NCBI RefSeq assembly: GCF_000417875.1
Contig: NW_006920891.1
Location: 454,308-518,307, forward strand
Origin: Pseudozyma flocculosa PF-1
Lineage: Eukaryota > Basidiomycota > Ustilaginomycetes > Ustilaginales > Ustilaginaceae
DNA length: 64,000 nucleotides
Direction of reading: 5' to 3'
Each line of letters begins with the position of its first letter. Position 1 is the stretch's first letter. Made by a program: the position numbers and the translations under genes. Below the pieces are notes generated by a model. The model did not search any database, was not told the DNA's origin, and saw only the letters and a program-made list of their open reading frames with translations. Below are positions 46,052-57,200 of the stretch, piece after piece.

Positions 46052-47923
46052 GGTGGTCCGAGGTTGCGCGTTGCGCCTGGGCTACACGCCGGCCTCAGAG
46101 CCCTGCAGACTCAGTTTGCGTGCCACGGACCGCCGACCTCGAGACGCCGCTGGAATGGGCTGGGGTGCAGCGCGAGGAGCAGAATCGGCAGGCGTTGACG
46201 AGAGGAGCAGCAAAGGCCAGCAGCACGCCCGAGTGGCAGGAAAGGGTAGTTGGCGGTGTTGGTGGCCGTGGTGGAGCTGGTGGTGGTTGCAGCGATGGCG
46301 ATGGCAGCGGCGGTGGTGTTGATGGTGGTGGTGGTGGTGGTGGTGGTGGTGGTGGTGGTGGTGGTGGTGGTGTTGGTGGCGATGGTACGGTGATGATGAC
46401 CGCCGCTTGGTTCGGGTAGAGAAGCAGCGGCTGAGTGGGTCTGTCCGGTCGGTCGGTCGTTCGGTCGGTCAGTCAGTTGGGCGAGCGGTCAAGCAGGTTG
46501 TTGGCTTTTCTTCGCAGTGGGGGGCCGAGCGGCGGCGGCGGCGGCGGCGGCGGCTGGAGAGGGGTCCCGCACAAACCCACGCATGCTGGCAGCCTCACCT
46601 CACCCTCTTGGCCCCGGGTGTCGGTTGGCGAGGATCCGCTCTGCCTCTGCCCAGGCCCAGGCCCCAATCCAACGATAGAAAGCAGGCTAGGAGCCAACCC
46701 ACACAGGGCGCAAGCGGTGTCAAGGCTGAGCAGCCGCGATGTCGAGCAGGCGCGGATGGCCACCTGCCAGGCTGCTAGGTACAGTACCGAACTACCTACC
46801 TGCCAGACGGGAATAGATGGCTGGCTGGTGCGTGGACGGCTCTTGCCCTTGACGCGGCTGCTGGCCCTGGCCCCTGGCCCTGGACCTCGACTGGCCTCTG
46901 GACTCGATCTGGGCAGCAGGCCTGACGAGAGAGACAAGGGGGAAAATCCAACGAAGCGAGCCCGTGCGCAACTCGCCGGGGCCAAAGGCACCCATGCATC
47001 GCCGTTCTTCCCGAGCCACAGAGAGGGCGAGAGAGAGAGGGCGCGAGAGAGAGAGAGAGAAAGAGAGGCGGCAGCAGGGGCCACCCAAGCCTTGCCTGGC
47101 CTAAGCCAGCATGATGGCAACCAGGCGGGCAGCTCGCTGCAAGCCGACCAGCCAGCTCCGCCCCGCCCCGCCTATCCACCCAGCGTGGCCAACCAACCGT
47201 CCTGCCTCGGACACGGTTGGCTGCTGGCAGGCCAGGCGGGCCAGGCAGAGCCAGGCCCCTCAGGCCAAAGCGGGCAACCAGCGGCCAGGCCGACGCGCAG
47301 CCAGCCAGCAGGTGTTGGATTCAGCCAGCAGGCAGCCAAGGCTAGCGCACCGCTGGTTACACCCGCAAACGCACCCGCACCGGCACGCGGGCCCCGTGGC
47401 TCGCTCTCCCCCGCCCTGGCCTGGCCTGGCCTGGCCTCCTTGGCTGCCTGCACCCGCCCTCGTGTACCAGCAGCATCCTAGCCTCGGCATCACCTTCCCA
47501 CCCTCTCCTGTCCGTCCACCCGCGCCATCTCTCTCCCTCTTTGGCTCGCCCACCGACCGAGCTTCGCCCCCGCCCTACCACACCATCGTCTCGCATCGTC
47601 GTGACACCACCTTCGACGCTGCCTTTGGGCCCTCCTTTCGCAACCTCGGCACTCGTTTCGCTTTTCCTGCGGCCCATCCCCGCCTTTGCATCGTCCCTCG
47701 CCCGCCTCTAGCGCAGCGAGGTCCATTTCCCAAGACTCTCGCTCTCCCAGTCGCATCTACCCACGCCCAGGAACAACCCGCATCGCCCGCCTCCCTCGCC
47801 TCGACACCTCCCGGCTCGTACAAGTCGCGCTCACAAACACATTGATCAGCCTGCCGCCAGCCTGTTTCTTATCCACACTACGTTGCCCATCTTCCGCCTC
47901 GTTTGCTCAAGCAGTCACCCAGC
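46052..47923. promoter_or_regulatory. Divergent intergenic region, SEC2 / gene at 47924
   Basis: This 1.9-kb space holds a (GGT)16 tract close to SEC2, GGTC/GGTCA repeats (46441-46485), a GA-rich run (47026-47070) and dense CCAG/GGCC words (46800-47440). A pyrimidine-rich leader precedes the plus-strand gene. Several 100- to 350-codon frames cross it, all Gln/Ala/Pro-rich without domains. Confidence 0.5.
46324..46371. repeat. (GGT)16 trinucleotide tract
   Basis: Sixteen perfect GGT units lie about 270 bases upstream of the SEC2 start codon. The transcribed-sense strand of SEC2 reads ACC here. Confidence 0.95.
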
Positions 47924-50276
47924 ATGTGAGTCTTTTTCATCCTCGCCGTGGTCATCGAGTCGGCGCGCTCGGGGCGGTCTCGAAGCGAGCGTTCATACAG
48001 ACCGGGCTCACCCCTGTCCTCCCCCTCGCCGAACGCGTCCTCACTCCAGGTCGGGCGATCGTCCGCCTCCGATGGCCAAGTCGGGCGCCACCCTGTCCGA
48101 GAGGATTGCCGCCCTCCAGAGAAAGACGTCAAACCCAGTCCCGTCTCGTTCGGGCGGACTGTCGCCAGGATCCTCGCACGGCTCCTCGTCTGGTCGCCTC
48201 AGCCCTGGAGACAGCCCCTCTCGCATGGGCAGCAACGGCTCGTCGAATGCCGTCCGCGACAGGATCGCAAAGTTCCAGGGCAACGACGAGCGGCCACTAG
48301 TCCCGCGTAGCTCCTTTGGCGTCGGAGCGCCCAATCCAGAGCTCCTCGGAGGGGCGCGGAGAGGCTACCCCGGCTCAGCCTCCAAAGGATCCGGTGCTTG
48401 GGGCGAGGGAGTCCTGCGGCCCCAGATGACGGGCGGCGTGTGGCTCGGCGGAGGGTCGGGAGGCGGCTGGGGCGACCCGGCCACTGCGCCCATGAGGCCT
48501 CAGCTCACCGGCGGTGCCTTCCTCAACAGCGGAGGACGGATTCCAAGCTTTGGCTCCAGCTCCGGCAGGATGCAGAGGGGAGGTGAGTGTGCTGCAGCCT
48601 TCGCCCGCGTTCAACAGAGGTGATGGGGATGACCGACGTTGCTGTTGGATCACCCACTGACTCCCAAACACCACACACACCCCGCACGTCCCCTCGCCTT
48701 TCCCTTCCGCTTCCGCTCAGCGTCGTCCGATGCCATGCCAGGCTCCGGCCGCGATGCCTTTGCAGATCTCGATCCGGACATCGTCTTGACGGGAAGGAAC
48801 AGGCCAGAGTCGGAAGAAGCGAAGCCCCTCGAGTCGGGCCTGCCATCGCACCAGCCCGTTTCGCCCACGGCAGAAGGCAAAGACGGACTCCCCCAGTTGC
48901 CAGATCCCCCCGCAACCGATATCGACCCCGCAAGGGCCAGGCAAGCTCGAGAGGGCCTCCCCGCCACCGATGGATCCTTCCCGACCGTATGTGCAGCCGG
49001 CGAGCTGGTCCGCAGCGGGTCAGGTCTAAGCCGCCACCAGGGACAACTGCTGACTTGCCCTCTTCTCTCTGCGTCGCCTCTTTACTGCGCCGATGTGGGC
49101 TTTTGGCTTCAGATTCCCGAGTTCCCGACGACGCCCTCGGCGGTGCCCGAAACGCCCAGGAAGTCGAGCAACGGCCAGCTCGGTGTGGCACATGGGACGC
49201 CGGACACGTCGATCGAAATCGGCGTGCATGGCCGGTCGCCCGAAGATGTTGAAAAGCTGCGGCGAAAGGCAAAGGATCTCGAGCTCGAGGAGAAGCCGCT
49301 CTCGGCCGACCCCGAGGAGCCCTGGGTGCTGCAGCCGAGCAGCCTCGGACCTGGCGGCGAGGTTCCGAAGCCCCTCGACCCCAGCGAGGTTGCGGCCGCC
49401 TCTTCGTCTACGCCTGGCGGCACGTCCGACACCGAACCGTGGGTTCAAGGCTACGGCAAGCCGGACGCCGAAGCCGACGCATTGGCAGCCTCTTCGGGTC
49501 CAGTCATTCCCGCCGATCCCAGGGCGCCCGGAGACCTTCCGCAGAGGGCGCAGGTTGAGCGGACGTCTTCCGGCAAGGTGGACCCCGCAGACCCCAACGC
49601 CCACAAGGTGATGGGCGCAGGGCTGCTCGTGCCGCACGACGAGGTGGCCGAGGCCAAGGCAGAGCAGTCGGGAGCGAGGGCTTCGCAGGACAACGGTCTG
49701 GCCGGCATCGGAGCTTCGATGATCAGCGGCAGCGGCAGCGGCAGCGCAGCGAGCAACGAAAACGGGGCATCCTTGGCGTCTGGCCCTGAGCGCCTGCCGA
49801 ATCCGCCATCGGCCGACTCGAAGTCGACCGGCAACGGCAACGGCATCGGCAACGGCGCTGCGTCAACGTCTGTAGCGGCGGCGGACAGTAGCGCCTCGAA
49901 TCTGGCTTCGCCGGCGTTTGGCAGCCCGACCAACGAGCGGCCGTCGACTCCAGGCACGCCGCAGAATGGCAGCATCACCGCCACCAACTCCGCCGCTGCG
50001 ACACCCACCCAATCCTCGTTCACGGCCTCTCCGACGACGAGTCGGCTCCTCTCGCCCGCAGAGAGGGCAAGGCAGGCGGTGGCGGAAGCGAGGTCCAAGG
50101 GTAGCGCCAGCGGCGGCAATGGCACGGCCAGCAGCAGCAGCAGCAGCGGCAAGGGCTCGTCGCAGAGGCTGCGCAGGCCACCTCCCGGTACCGTCCTCTC
50201 GGCGGCCGACCTCGACGCCAGCGACGACGACTACGAGCCGGGCTGGGCCAGCGTCATTTCGTCGAGCCGCTCCTGA
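47924..50276 (+). CDS. Unrecognised fungal protein; start codon split by an intron
   Basis: I do not recognise the family. Exon 1 contributes only AT of the start codon (47924-47925). The intron is 47926-48049 (GTGAGT to CAG) and exon 2 begins with G, giving MSGDRPPPMAKSG. Exons 48050-48582, 48721-48986 and 49113-50276 complete 654 aa. If the split is wrong, the ATG at 48072 gives MAKSG in the same frame. The N-terminus has two short amphipathic helices (LSERIAALQRK; VRDRIAKFQG) followed by LVPRSSFGVGAP, then glycine-rich repeats with RPQMTGG and RPQLTGG. The middle contains SPEDVEKLRRKAKDLELEEKP; the C-terminal half is Ser/Ala/Asn-rich and ends with an acidic DASDDDYEPGW segment. No signal peptide or membrane span is visible. 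Confidence 0.75.
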
Positions 50277-50816
50277 GCCTGGCTTGGCCTACCGGATCAC
50301 GGGCGCCGCGGGGACCTGCGCGCCGATGATCAAGGGAAATTTGCTGTTGCTAGCCGTCTGCGTGCGTCGACCAGCGCTGAGAAGCAGGTTCGAGTTGAGG
50401 TCGGTAGCGCTGCAATCTCATCGTCGCTTGACCTCGTCCTCCGACGCGCGCGGCCACAGGGCACACTGTCCACAGAATCGAGCGTCGGTCTGGATCGGAT
50501 CGAGTTCGTATCGCATCGCATCGCATCGCGTCACATCGAATCGGATCGAGTAAGCATCGAGAGCTGAGTAGAGAGGAACAAGACCGCCGCATGGCCCCCA
50601 TGGACCTCGCCTGAGTCGGGATCGAGGGCGTACCCGTCTGCCATCTGCCATCTGTGTGTGTGAGCGTGTGTGTGTGTGTGTGTGTGTGCGCGCGCCATCG
50701 AGCGCGGTATTCCATCCTCGAAACCCCATCCCTTTTACGTCTGCACCCCACCGACTCGCTGCTGAAACGGGAAAGGCCAAGGCGCCCGCCGCCCGTCTAG
50801 TCGCGCGACGACCTGC
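50277..50816. other. Convergent intergenic region with a TG tract
   Basis: The 540 bases between two stop codons contain ATCGC/TCGCA units (50505-50530) and a long TG dinucleotide tract. No gene is visible. Confidence 0.6.
50653..50688. repeat. (TG)n microsatellite
   Basis: About sixteen TG units with one AGCG interruption, downstream of GPD. Alternating purine-pyrimidine DNA of this kind can adopt Z-form. Confidence 0.9.
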
Positions 50817-52915
50817 CTAGAGCTTGCTCGTGAGGTCCTGAACGTCGAAACCCTCGTAGGCGATCGAATAGACGGCACGGAAGAGCGGGTACTCGTCCAC
50901 CTTGCCCCTCGCCTTGAGGAACTCGTGCACCTCCCTGGCCGTCTCGGTGCCCTGGAGCTTTTGGCCATTGAGCAGCTCCTTTTCCAGCTGGTCAAATGGC
51001 TTACCCGTCTTGACAAAGGCCTCGGCGCACTTTCGGTTGCGTCCTCCCATGCCTGGCGGGAGAGTCGAAGGTGAAGAGAAAAAGGCAGAATGGGGAAAGT
51101 CAGAGGCTGGGCTTGACTCGCAGTACGGGGCGAGTCGGTTTCAGCGCGCCGGTACGAACAGGTCGTGATGAGATCCGCGATGCCGGCGCTCGTCTCGGTA
51201 AACGTCTCGGGCTTGACTCCTTTGAAGAACTCTTCGCTGAACCGCTTCATCTCCATCAAGCCGATCCGCATGACCGCAGCTAAGGGCGGTACCGGGAGGA
51301 GAAGAGGTTAATCACGCACGACGTCAGCGACTGCTGAGGTCTCGACGGAACGGCTACGGGCAACGCCGGCGCAGTTTGGCCCGCTGGCTGCCGGTGACTC
51401 TCACCTTTCGCGTTGTCTCCCCACCCCAGGCCATCGGTGAAGCCGGCAGCAATGGCGACGACGTTCTTGAGAGCTCCGCACAGGCTGACGCCCGCCACAT
51501 CCTCGATCATGCCGACCTTGAAGGTTTTCGTGTCGAAAAGGCGGAAGAAGAGCTCGGCGGACTCGCGGCCACGCTCGCCCTCTCGGTGTCCGATCGTCGT
51601 CTCGGAAAACTTGTCCTGGGCCACTGTGGTTCCAAGTCGGGCGCAGCAGGGCAAAGTGAGACGGGTTTCCGAGGTGAACGGTGTCAGGTCAGATCCCATC
51701 GCGGCCCGCCTACTCTGAACGCCGGCCGCTCACCTTCGTTGGCGATGTTTGCTCCGCTAAGCGCCGAGCAGTCGACGCCGAGCGCCTCTTCGATGACGTC
51801 CGCAAAGATGCGGATGTCGCCGTCCCGCACATCGACGCCCTTGATCATCGAGATGGCGCGCGCCGACGGATCAACCTTGCCCTTGAGTTCTTTGCATACC
51901 GAGCCGATGAACTGGCAGAGGGCACAGAAAGGCAGCGGCGCCAGTTCCAGCCAACAAGGTTAGCGATCGCCTTTCCCCCCTTCGTGCCGTGCAGGAGGCT
52001 CAGGGCGGCTTGGGCTCACCTGGTGCGGCAGGACAAAGACGAGCAGATGCGCTCCTTGCGCCGCCTCGGTCGCCGATGGCACGGCTCGGACGTGGGCGGG
52101 CAGCTTGACGCCAGGCAGGTACTTTGGGTTCTCGTGCTCCTCGTTGATGATCTGCGTCAGCTTCTTGCCCTTGATCTGCGGTCGATGCGTCAATACGGAC
52201 GGTAGTGTGAGGACCTGCTCAGCCCCGTTTTCTGCCGTACCCTTGAGCCTGCATCGGTGCGCGGATCGTCGCTGCTGCTAGCACTCACCTCCTCCTCGTA
52301 GACGTACATCAGGACGTCCTTTTCAAAGACGTCCGAATGCCTCTCTGTGTTGATTCCGGCGATCCTTGCGATTGCGCTTCCCCAGTTTCCGGATCCGATG
52401 ATGGCGACCTTGAGCTTTTTGGCTGCCGACGGCGACGACGCTGGCGCTGAAGAGCTCGACATGTTGCTGAGCGCGTCGAGAAAGAAGCTGGAGATGGCGC
52501 TGTTCTTGGTTTGCGGGTCGGATGCCGGCGTGGAGCTTGACGGGCCAACGGTAGCAGCTGAGGCCAAGTAGCGAGCGGCGATGGACCAGGGAGCGGATCT
52601 AGCGGCTGAGATAGCAGTTGGTCGGAGCGGGGTGCGCTTGGTCCAACGAACCGACGAGCAGGGTGGGGGGCGCGGCACGAAGCTGCTGGTACGAGTGATT
52701 GCGAGACTGCAAAGGAAGTCGCAACGGGGTTTGAGATGGATCGAAGCGCTTCGGGTCGGACGCAGCAAGGCGGCGGCAGCAGCAGCAGCAGCAGAGGGGA
52801 GGGTTGCAAAGATGGACCGTGCGGCGGCGGGAGAAGGAGAAGAAGACGAAGAGCCAAGGGGGCAACGGTAGGCGGAGGCAGCAAGCGTGGCGGCGGTGCG
52901 GATGTCGATAGGCAT
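50817..52915 (-). CDS. GPD1: NAD-dependent glycerol-3-phosphate dehydrogenase with C-terminal SKL
   Basis: Reduces dihydroxyacetone phosphate to glycerol 3-phosphate with NADH, feeding glycerol and lipid synthesis and redox balance. Exons 52915-52289, 52175-52020, 51911-51734, 51623-51405, 51279-51160 and 51052-50817 give 511 aa. Core motifs are [11 protein letters not shown] (NAD-binding GxGxxG), [16 protein letters not shown], and [25 protein letters not shown] with the catalytic lysine, then [11 protein letters not shown] and a [11 protein letters not shown] segment. The protein ends TSKL, a canonical PTS1. The first ATG adds about 150 Ala/Ser/Arg-rich residues resembling an organelle presequence; the next plausible start (MSSSSAPAS, 52462) gives 360 aa. 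Intron 5 uses a GTTCGT donor. It is divergent from the BYE1-like gene. Confidence 0.94.
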
Positions 52916-53534
52916 CAAAAGGGGGGGGAGGGTTAGGAGGCAAAGGGGTACGGAGCAGACGCCGGGGAGACAAGAGGATGGTTATATGGCGATGGGGTCC
53001 GGGGGGGCGAGGAGGTGGTTGAGTGGCTTGCTTGTCTGGCCAATCGTGTAGGCACAACTTCAAGAATCCAGCCCGGCCACGCTCGGGACGGGTGGAGTGA
53101 GAGTCAGGCCGCGCTGTCTGCCTGCTGCTGCCCCAAGCCCGCCTGCCCGCCTGCCAACCCTTTTTTTGGTGGATTTTTTTTGGGTGTTGGGCTGGGCGTT
53201 GGTTGGGCCCTGCTTTGGCGTGGCCACCTGCCCCCACGCGCCCAGCCCAGCTTTCTGCGGGCATCGAGAGCGAGGTAGTTGGTGGTGCAGGCAGGCTGGG
53301 CCAGGGCCGGGTCATGCCGAATTTCGCCGCCACCTACAGTAGCCTCTTGGGCACATCCCCGTCCCTGGCTGGCAGGTTCCGGCGGGGCGCTCTCTGGCTG
53401 CATCCGCGCTGCGGGCTGGCTGTCCCTCGGACGCTGGCGAGGCGCTGCAATGACGATCGCCGGGAGCACAGCAAAGCGAAACCCGGCTTCCTCTGGTCAC
53501 CGGCCACGATGCAAAGACGAAAGCCAGCTGAAAG

Positions 53535-53535
<1 letters not shown>

Positions 53536-53568
<33 letters not shown>
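53536..53568. repeat. (CA)n microsatellite
   Basis: About sixteen CA units roughly 620 bases upstream of the GPD start and 640 upstream of the BYE1-like start. Confidence 0.95.
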
Positions 53569-53570
<2 letters not shown>

Positions 53571-54049
53571 CGACGACGTTTCGTTTCGTTGGCTGGTCTG
53601 GCCTGGCCGAAAGCTGGCGCCGTATCAAGCAAGCAGGCGGGCGACGAGAGCAGTAGTCCAAGTCGACTCGAGGATCGGCCCGATGACGACCCGTCAGTTG
53701 GCCCGTGAAATGGGCCAGACGGGCCAGGTAGGGGTCAGTCAGGCCCCAGCTGGCCAGCAGCAAGCAGGCCAGGCCAGACGCTCCGGCAGAACTTCGAGTG
53801 GCCAGAGGCAGGCAGGCCTGTCACGTCCGACCCGTCTTCAGCCAGCCCGGCCAGGCCAGGCTGGCAGCCCTCTATGTCTCTCTCGGCCGGTCGAGCTGGC
53901 TTCACCTAGGCCAGCCAAGGCTGGCCTGGCCCTAGCTACCCCGCCCTTGCGACGCGCGCGCGACCCTGACTGCCTGACGAAAATTCCAGAGTGGGGGGGG
54001 GCAGGCGGCAAAGCCTCAGCAGCTGCATCCGCCTCCACCATCTCCATCT

Positions 54050-54075
54050 CCACCACCACCACCACCACCACCACC
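54050..54075. repeat. (CCA)n tract
   Basis: Eight or so CCA units in the likely leader of the BYE1-like gene. Similar C/A-rich leaders precede other genes here. Confidence 0.9.
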
Positions 54076-54205
54076 TGCTCTCTCCCCTTCCGCCACAGCA
54101 CCAGAGTGTGCGCGCCCTCAGAGCGCTTCTCGCCAAGGCGAGCACTTCAACACCTCCCAAGACAGCAAACATCCCCCACACGCGGAGCACGCTGCAACAC
54201 AAGCC

Positions 54206-57200
54206 ATGACCACCGCAACAGCCGCATCCGCTTCCGCGGCCCCTGCAGCGTCAGCCTCGCCCGAAGCTGGCCTCGACAACCATACGGAGCCTTTGCCCTC
54301 GGCCGACGGTCCCCGGAGGGGAAGCCGCGTCAAGAAGCCCACCCGCCGAGCTTTGGGCCAAGACGCGCCGCAAGCGAGCACCGTCGCATCCAGCGACGAC
54401 CCCGCAGCCAGGCCCACTCGTCGCAGCTCGAGGATCAAGCATCCGGAGCCTCAAGAGCCATCGAAAGACGCCAACGACGGACAAGGTAAGAGCGCGCCCA
54501 AACCCACAAAGCAAGCGCAGGATGGTGCCGCATCTGTGCCCGCGGGCGGCGACGAGGACCAGGATGACCAAGATGACGACGCCGACGACGCCGTCTACTG
54601 CATCTGCAAAGGCAAGGACGACGGGACCCCGATGATCTCCTGCGAAGGCTGCCACGACTGGTGAGTCGCCTCACGGCCGAAGGCGTGTGGGTCCGCCCCA
54701 TGCGATTCCATTGCGCCTTCCTCTGACACGCCGCCGAGATACCCTCATCCCTTGCCGTCCCGTTCCGGCACGGTCCCGCCCGTCCAGGTTTCATTTCAGC
54801 TGCGTCAAGCTGACAAAGAGGGCGGCTCGCAACCTGTCCGAGTATCTCTGCCCGTCGTGCCTAGAGAGCGGCCGCGGCTCCAAAGACGATCAAGGTAAGT
54901 TCGACGCCCCGCTCAAGATCCGCACCGCCTCGTCGCGTGCTGCGTCTTCCTCCTCTGCGGTGGACCTGCTGCTCGTGCTGGCGAGCGCCGCTCTTCGTAC
55001 CTGCTTGCCATGTCCGCGAATCCAAACAAAAGACGAAAAAGCCTCCGTGATGAAGCGTTTCCCCCGTAGCCCCACGCGTATGATGTCTTGTAGCGCCGCG
55101 CCCCCGGTGTCGTCGCCAGACTGCGACCGGCCGCGCGTGACGTTGTTCGCATCGCACATCGGAGCCGCCGCTTGCTCCCTTTGGCGCGCAGCGGTGCCGG
55201 CGCTGGTCGCAAGCTTGGCGGCTGCGAGCCCCGCCTCAAATCGTGCAGTCCGACTCGAGGCCTTCTGGCGGCCGGACCCCAACCACGCCTGGTGCCATCC
55301 TCTGCGGAAGTGCGGTGTTGTCGCAGCGACGGGGCCCGGCCGAAAGCCTCGAGACGTGCATCGATTGGGTTGGCGAGCCAGCCGATGGACGTGTGCCGAG
55401 CACGCCGAGCGGACGGGGCAGCCACGAGGCAGCCAGCCGGTCGCCCGCGTCGGAAGCGGAAGCGGAGAGGAGTGGCGTTCGGCGCGGCGCAGATGGAGGC
55501 GGGGAAAAGAGGCGCCTCGAGCCGCAACTTGTCCGAATGGCACCTGCAGCATCCAACCCGCACCTGCGACCAAGATGCTGATCACTGGACTTCCCCTTTT
55601 CTTTCCGTTCACAGGCAACACGGACGGCGCAACCAAGGCGAAGGCCACGGCCGACGATGAGCGCAGCGACGGTCAGCAGAGTCGGGCATCCTCTGCTGAG
55701 ACGACCGCCGCCGAGTCGAGCGGTGACAGCGGCTCAGAGCACGTTGAGAGCGGGCAGGAGGACGCCGAGGATGAGGAGGACGAGGAGGACGAAGATGGAG
55801 GCAGTGGCAAAGCGACCTCGTGCGCGAAGCGAAGCCTGCCACAGTCGTCGAGGACCCCGAAGCGAAGGCGCACCGATAGTGACGCGACTGCAGCTAATCA
55901 CGTCGACAAAGCCAAGGCTGGACGTCGCCCGTCTGTCACGGCCGCCTCTCCCTCTGAACCGAGACCTCGGCCTGGCCTTTCGGTGGGCAATGCCGTGAAG
56001 AGGAAGGACTCGGAGGCAGCTGCTCCCTCGGCGCGACAGAAGTCCTCCAACGGCACCAGCCTCGGCAGCCCCACGCGTCGACCATCCGTCTCGGCGTCCA
56101 AGGGCGCCAAGGCGCCTTCGGGCACCAGCAGGAGGAACGCCTCTGGCGGCGCCGCTCCGCGTGCCTCGGGCCTCGACGAGGTCGAAGCTGCCCGCGCTCC
56201 GGCCCGCCGCGTCATCACGAGCGTGCTCGAGACAATCTTCACAGACACGTCGCTCGCCCCGATCCAAAATGCAGGCGGCACCATCAGCCTGGACGTCGTC
56301 GAGCAGTCCAAATCGCCGGGCGAGCGGGCGCGCGAGTACGCCGAGGCGTTCGAGCAGGAGATGTTCGAGCTCACTGCCGAGCAGTCTGGCTCCACAAAGG
56401 CCGTGGGCCAGAAGTACCGCGAGAAGTTCCGCACCTTTCTCTTCAGCCTCAAGGACAGGCAGAACCAGGGCCTGCACCTGCGCATCGCCAGCGGACAGCT
56501 GCTTGCCAAGGACCTCGCCCACATGTCCAAAGACGAACTCGCCAACGAGAGCATCCGGCAGGCCACTGAAAAGGCAAAGCAGGAGGCGCTCCACCGCATC
56601 ACCTTGCTCAAGACAGAGGAAGGCCCTCACCGCAAGATTACGCACAAGGGCGAGATTGAGATCGAGAGCGACACTTTTTCGAGCCAGGATCAAGGCGGCA
56701 AATTCGCGCAGGCCCGGACCGAGAACGCCAACGTGGGTGGCCAAGCCGGGGCGGCCATCTCATCAAGCACCGAAGCGTCCACATCCCAGGCGCCAAAGCC
56801 ACGCTCAGCAAGCACGCCCCAGGTCGAAGCTCCTCAACCTTCTGCATCCGCGTCCGCAGATCACCGGTCCTCGGCATCGCCGCCGTCTGCCAGAGGTGTC
56901 GTCGCCAACGTTGCTGGCCTCGAGCAGGATGTAGGCTCCAGCCCAGCGTCCCGAACTCGGGCCCTAAGCGCCACCGTACTGCAGTCTCCGACGACCAAGT
57001 TCGACTTCTCGAGCGTCTGGAGCGGGTCCGAAAGGGTGCCGTCGGCGGGCATCGCCCACGGTAGCGCCGACGATGCAGCAGGACGGTACGGCCTCGATGG
57101 AGCCGACGACGGCGCCATCGACGTCTTCCAGCCCGACTTCCCTCCCGAGGTGAATCTGTCCCAGGGCGACGGATCGCCGTTCGCGGGCGATCCAGGCGGC

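Larger units (their letters stand above)
52916..54205. promoter_or_regulatory. Divergent intergenic region, GPD / BYE1-like
   Basis: This 1.3 kb contains a CA dinucleotide tract (53536-53568), a CCA tract (54050-54075) and the densest CCAG/CTGG/GGCC clustering in the window (53690-53940). A 428-codon plus frame (53203-54489) crosses it, but its translation is low complexity and overlaps the BYE1-like start in another frame. Confidence 0.5.

Noticed and set aside
46435..47481. A 348-codon plus-strand frame in the SEC2 divergent region
   Set aside because: It consists of Gln/Ala/Pro runs created by CCAGG words, with no start context or domain.
53203..54489. A 428-codon plus-strand frame overlapping the BYE1-like start
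   Set aside because: It includes CA and CCA repeat translations, and the BYE1-like frame with its PHD finger uses a different phase there.
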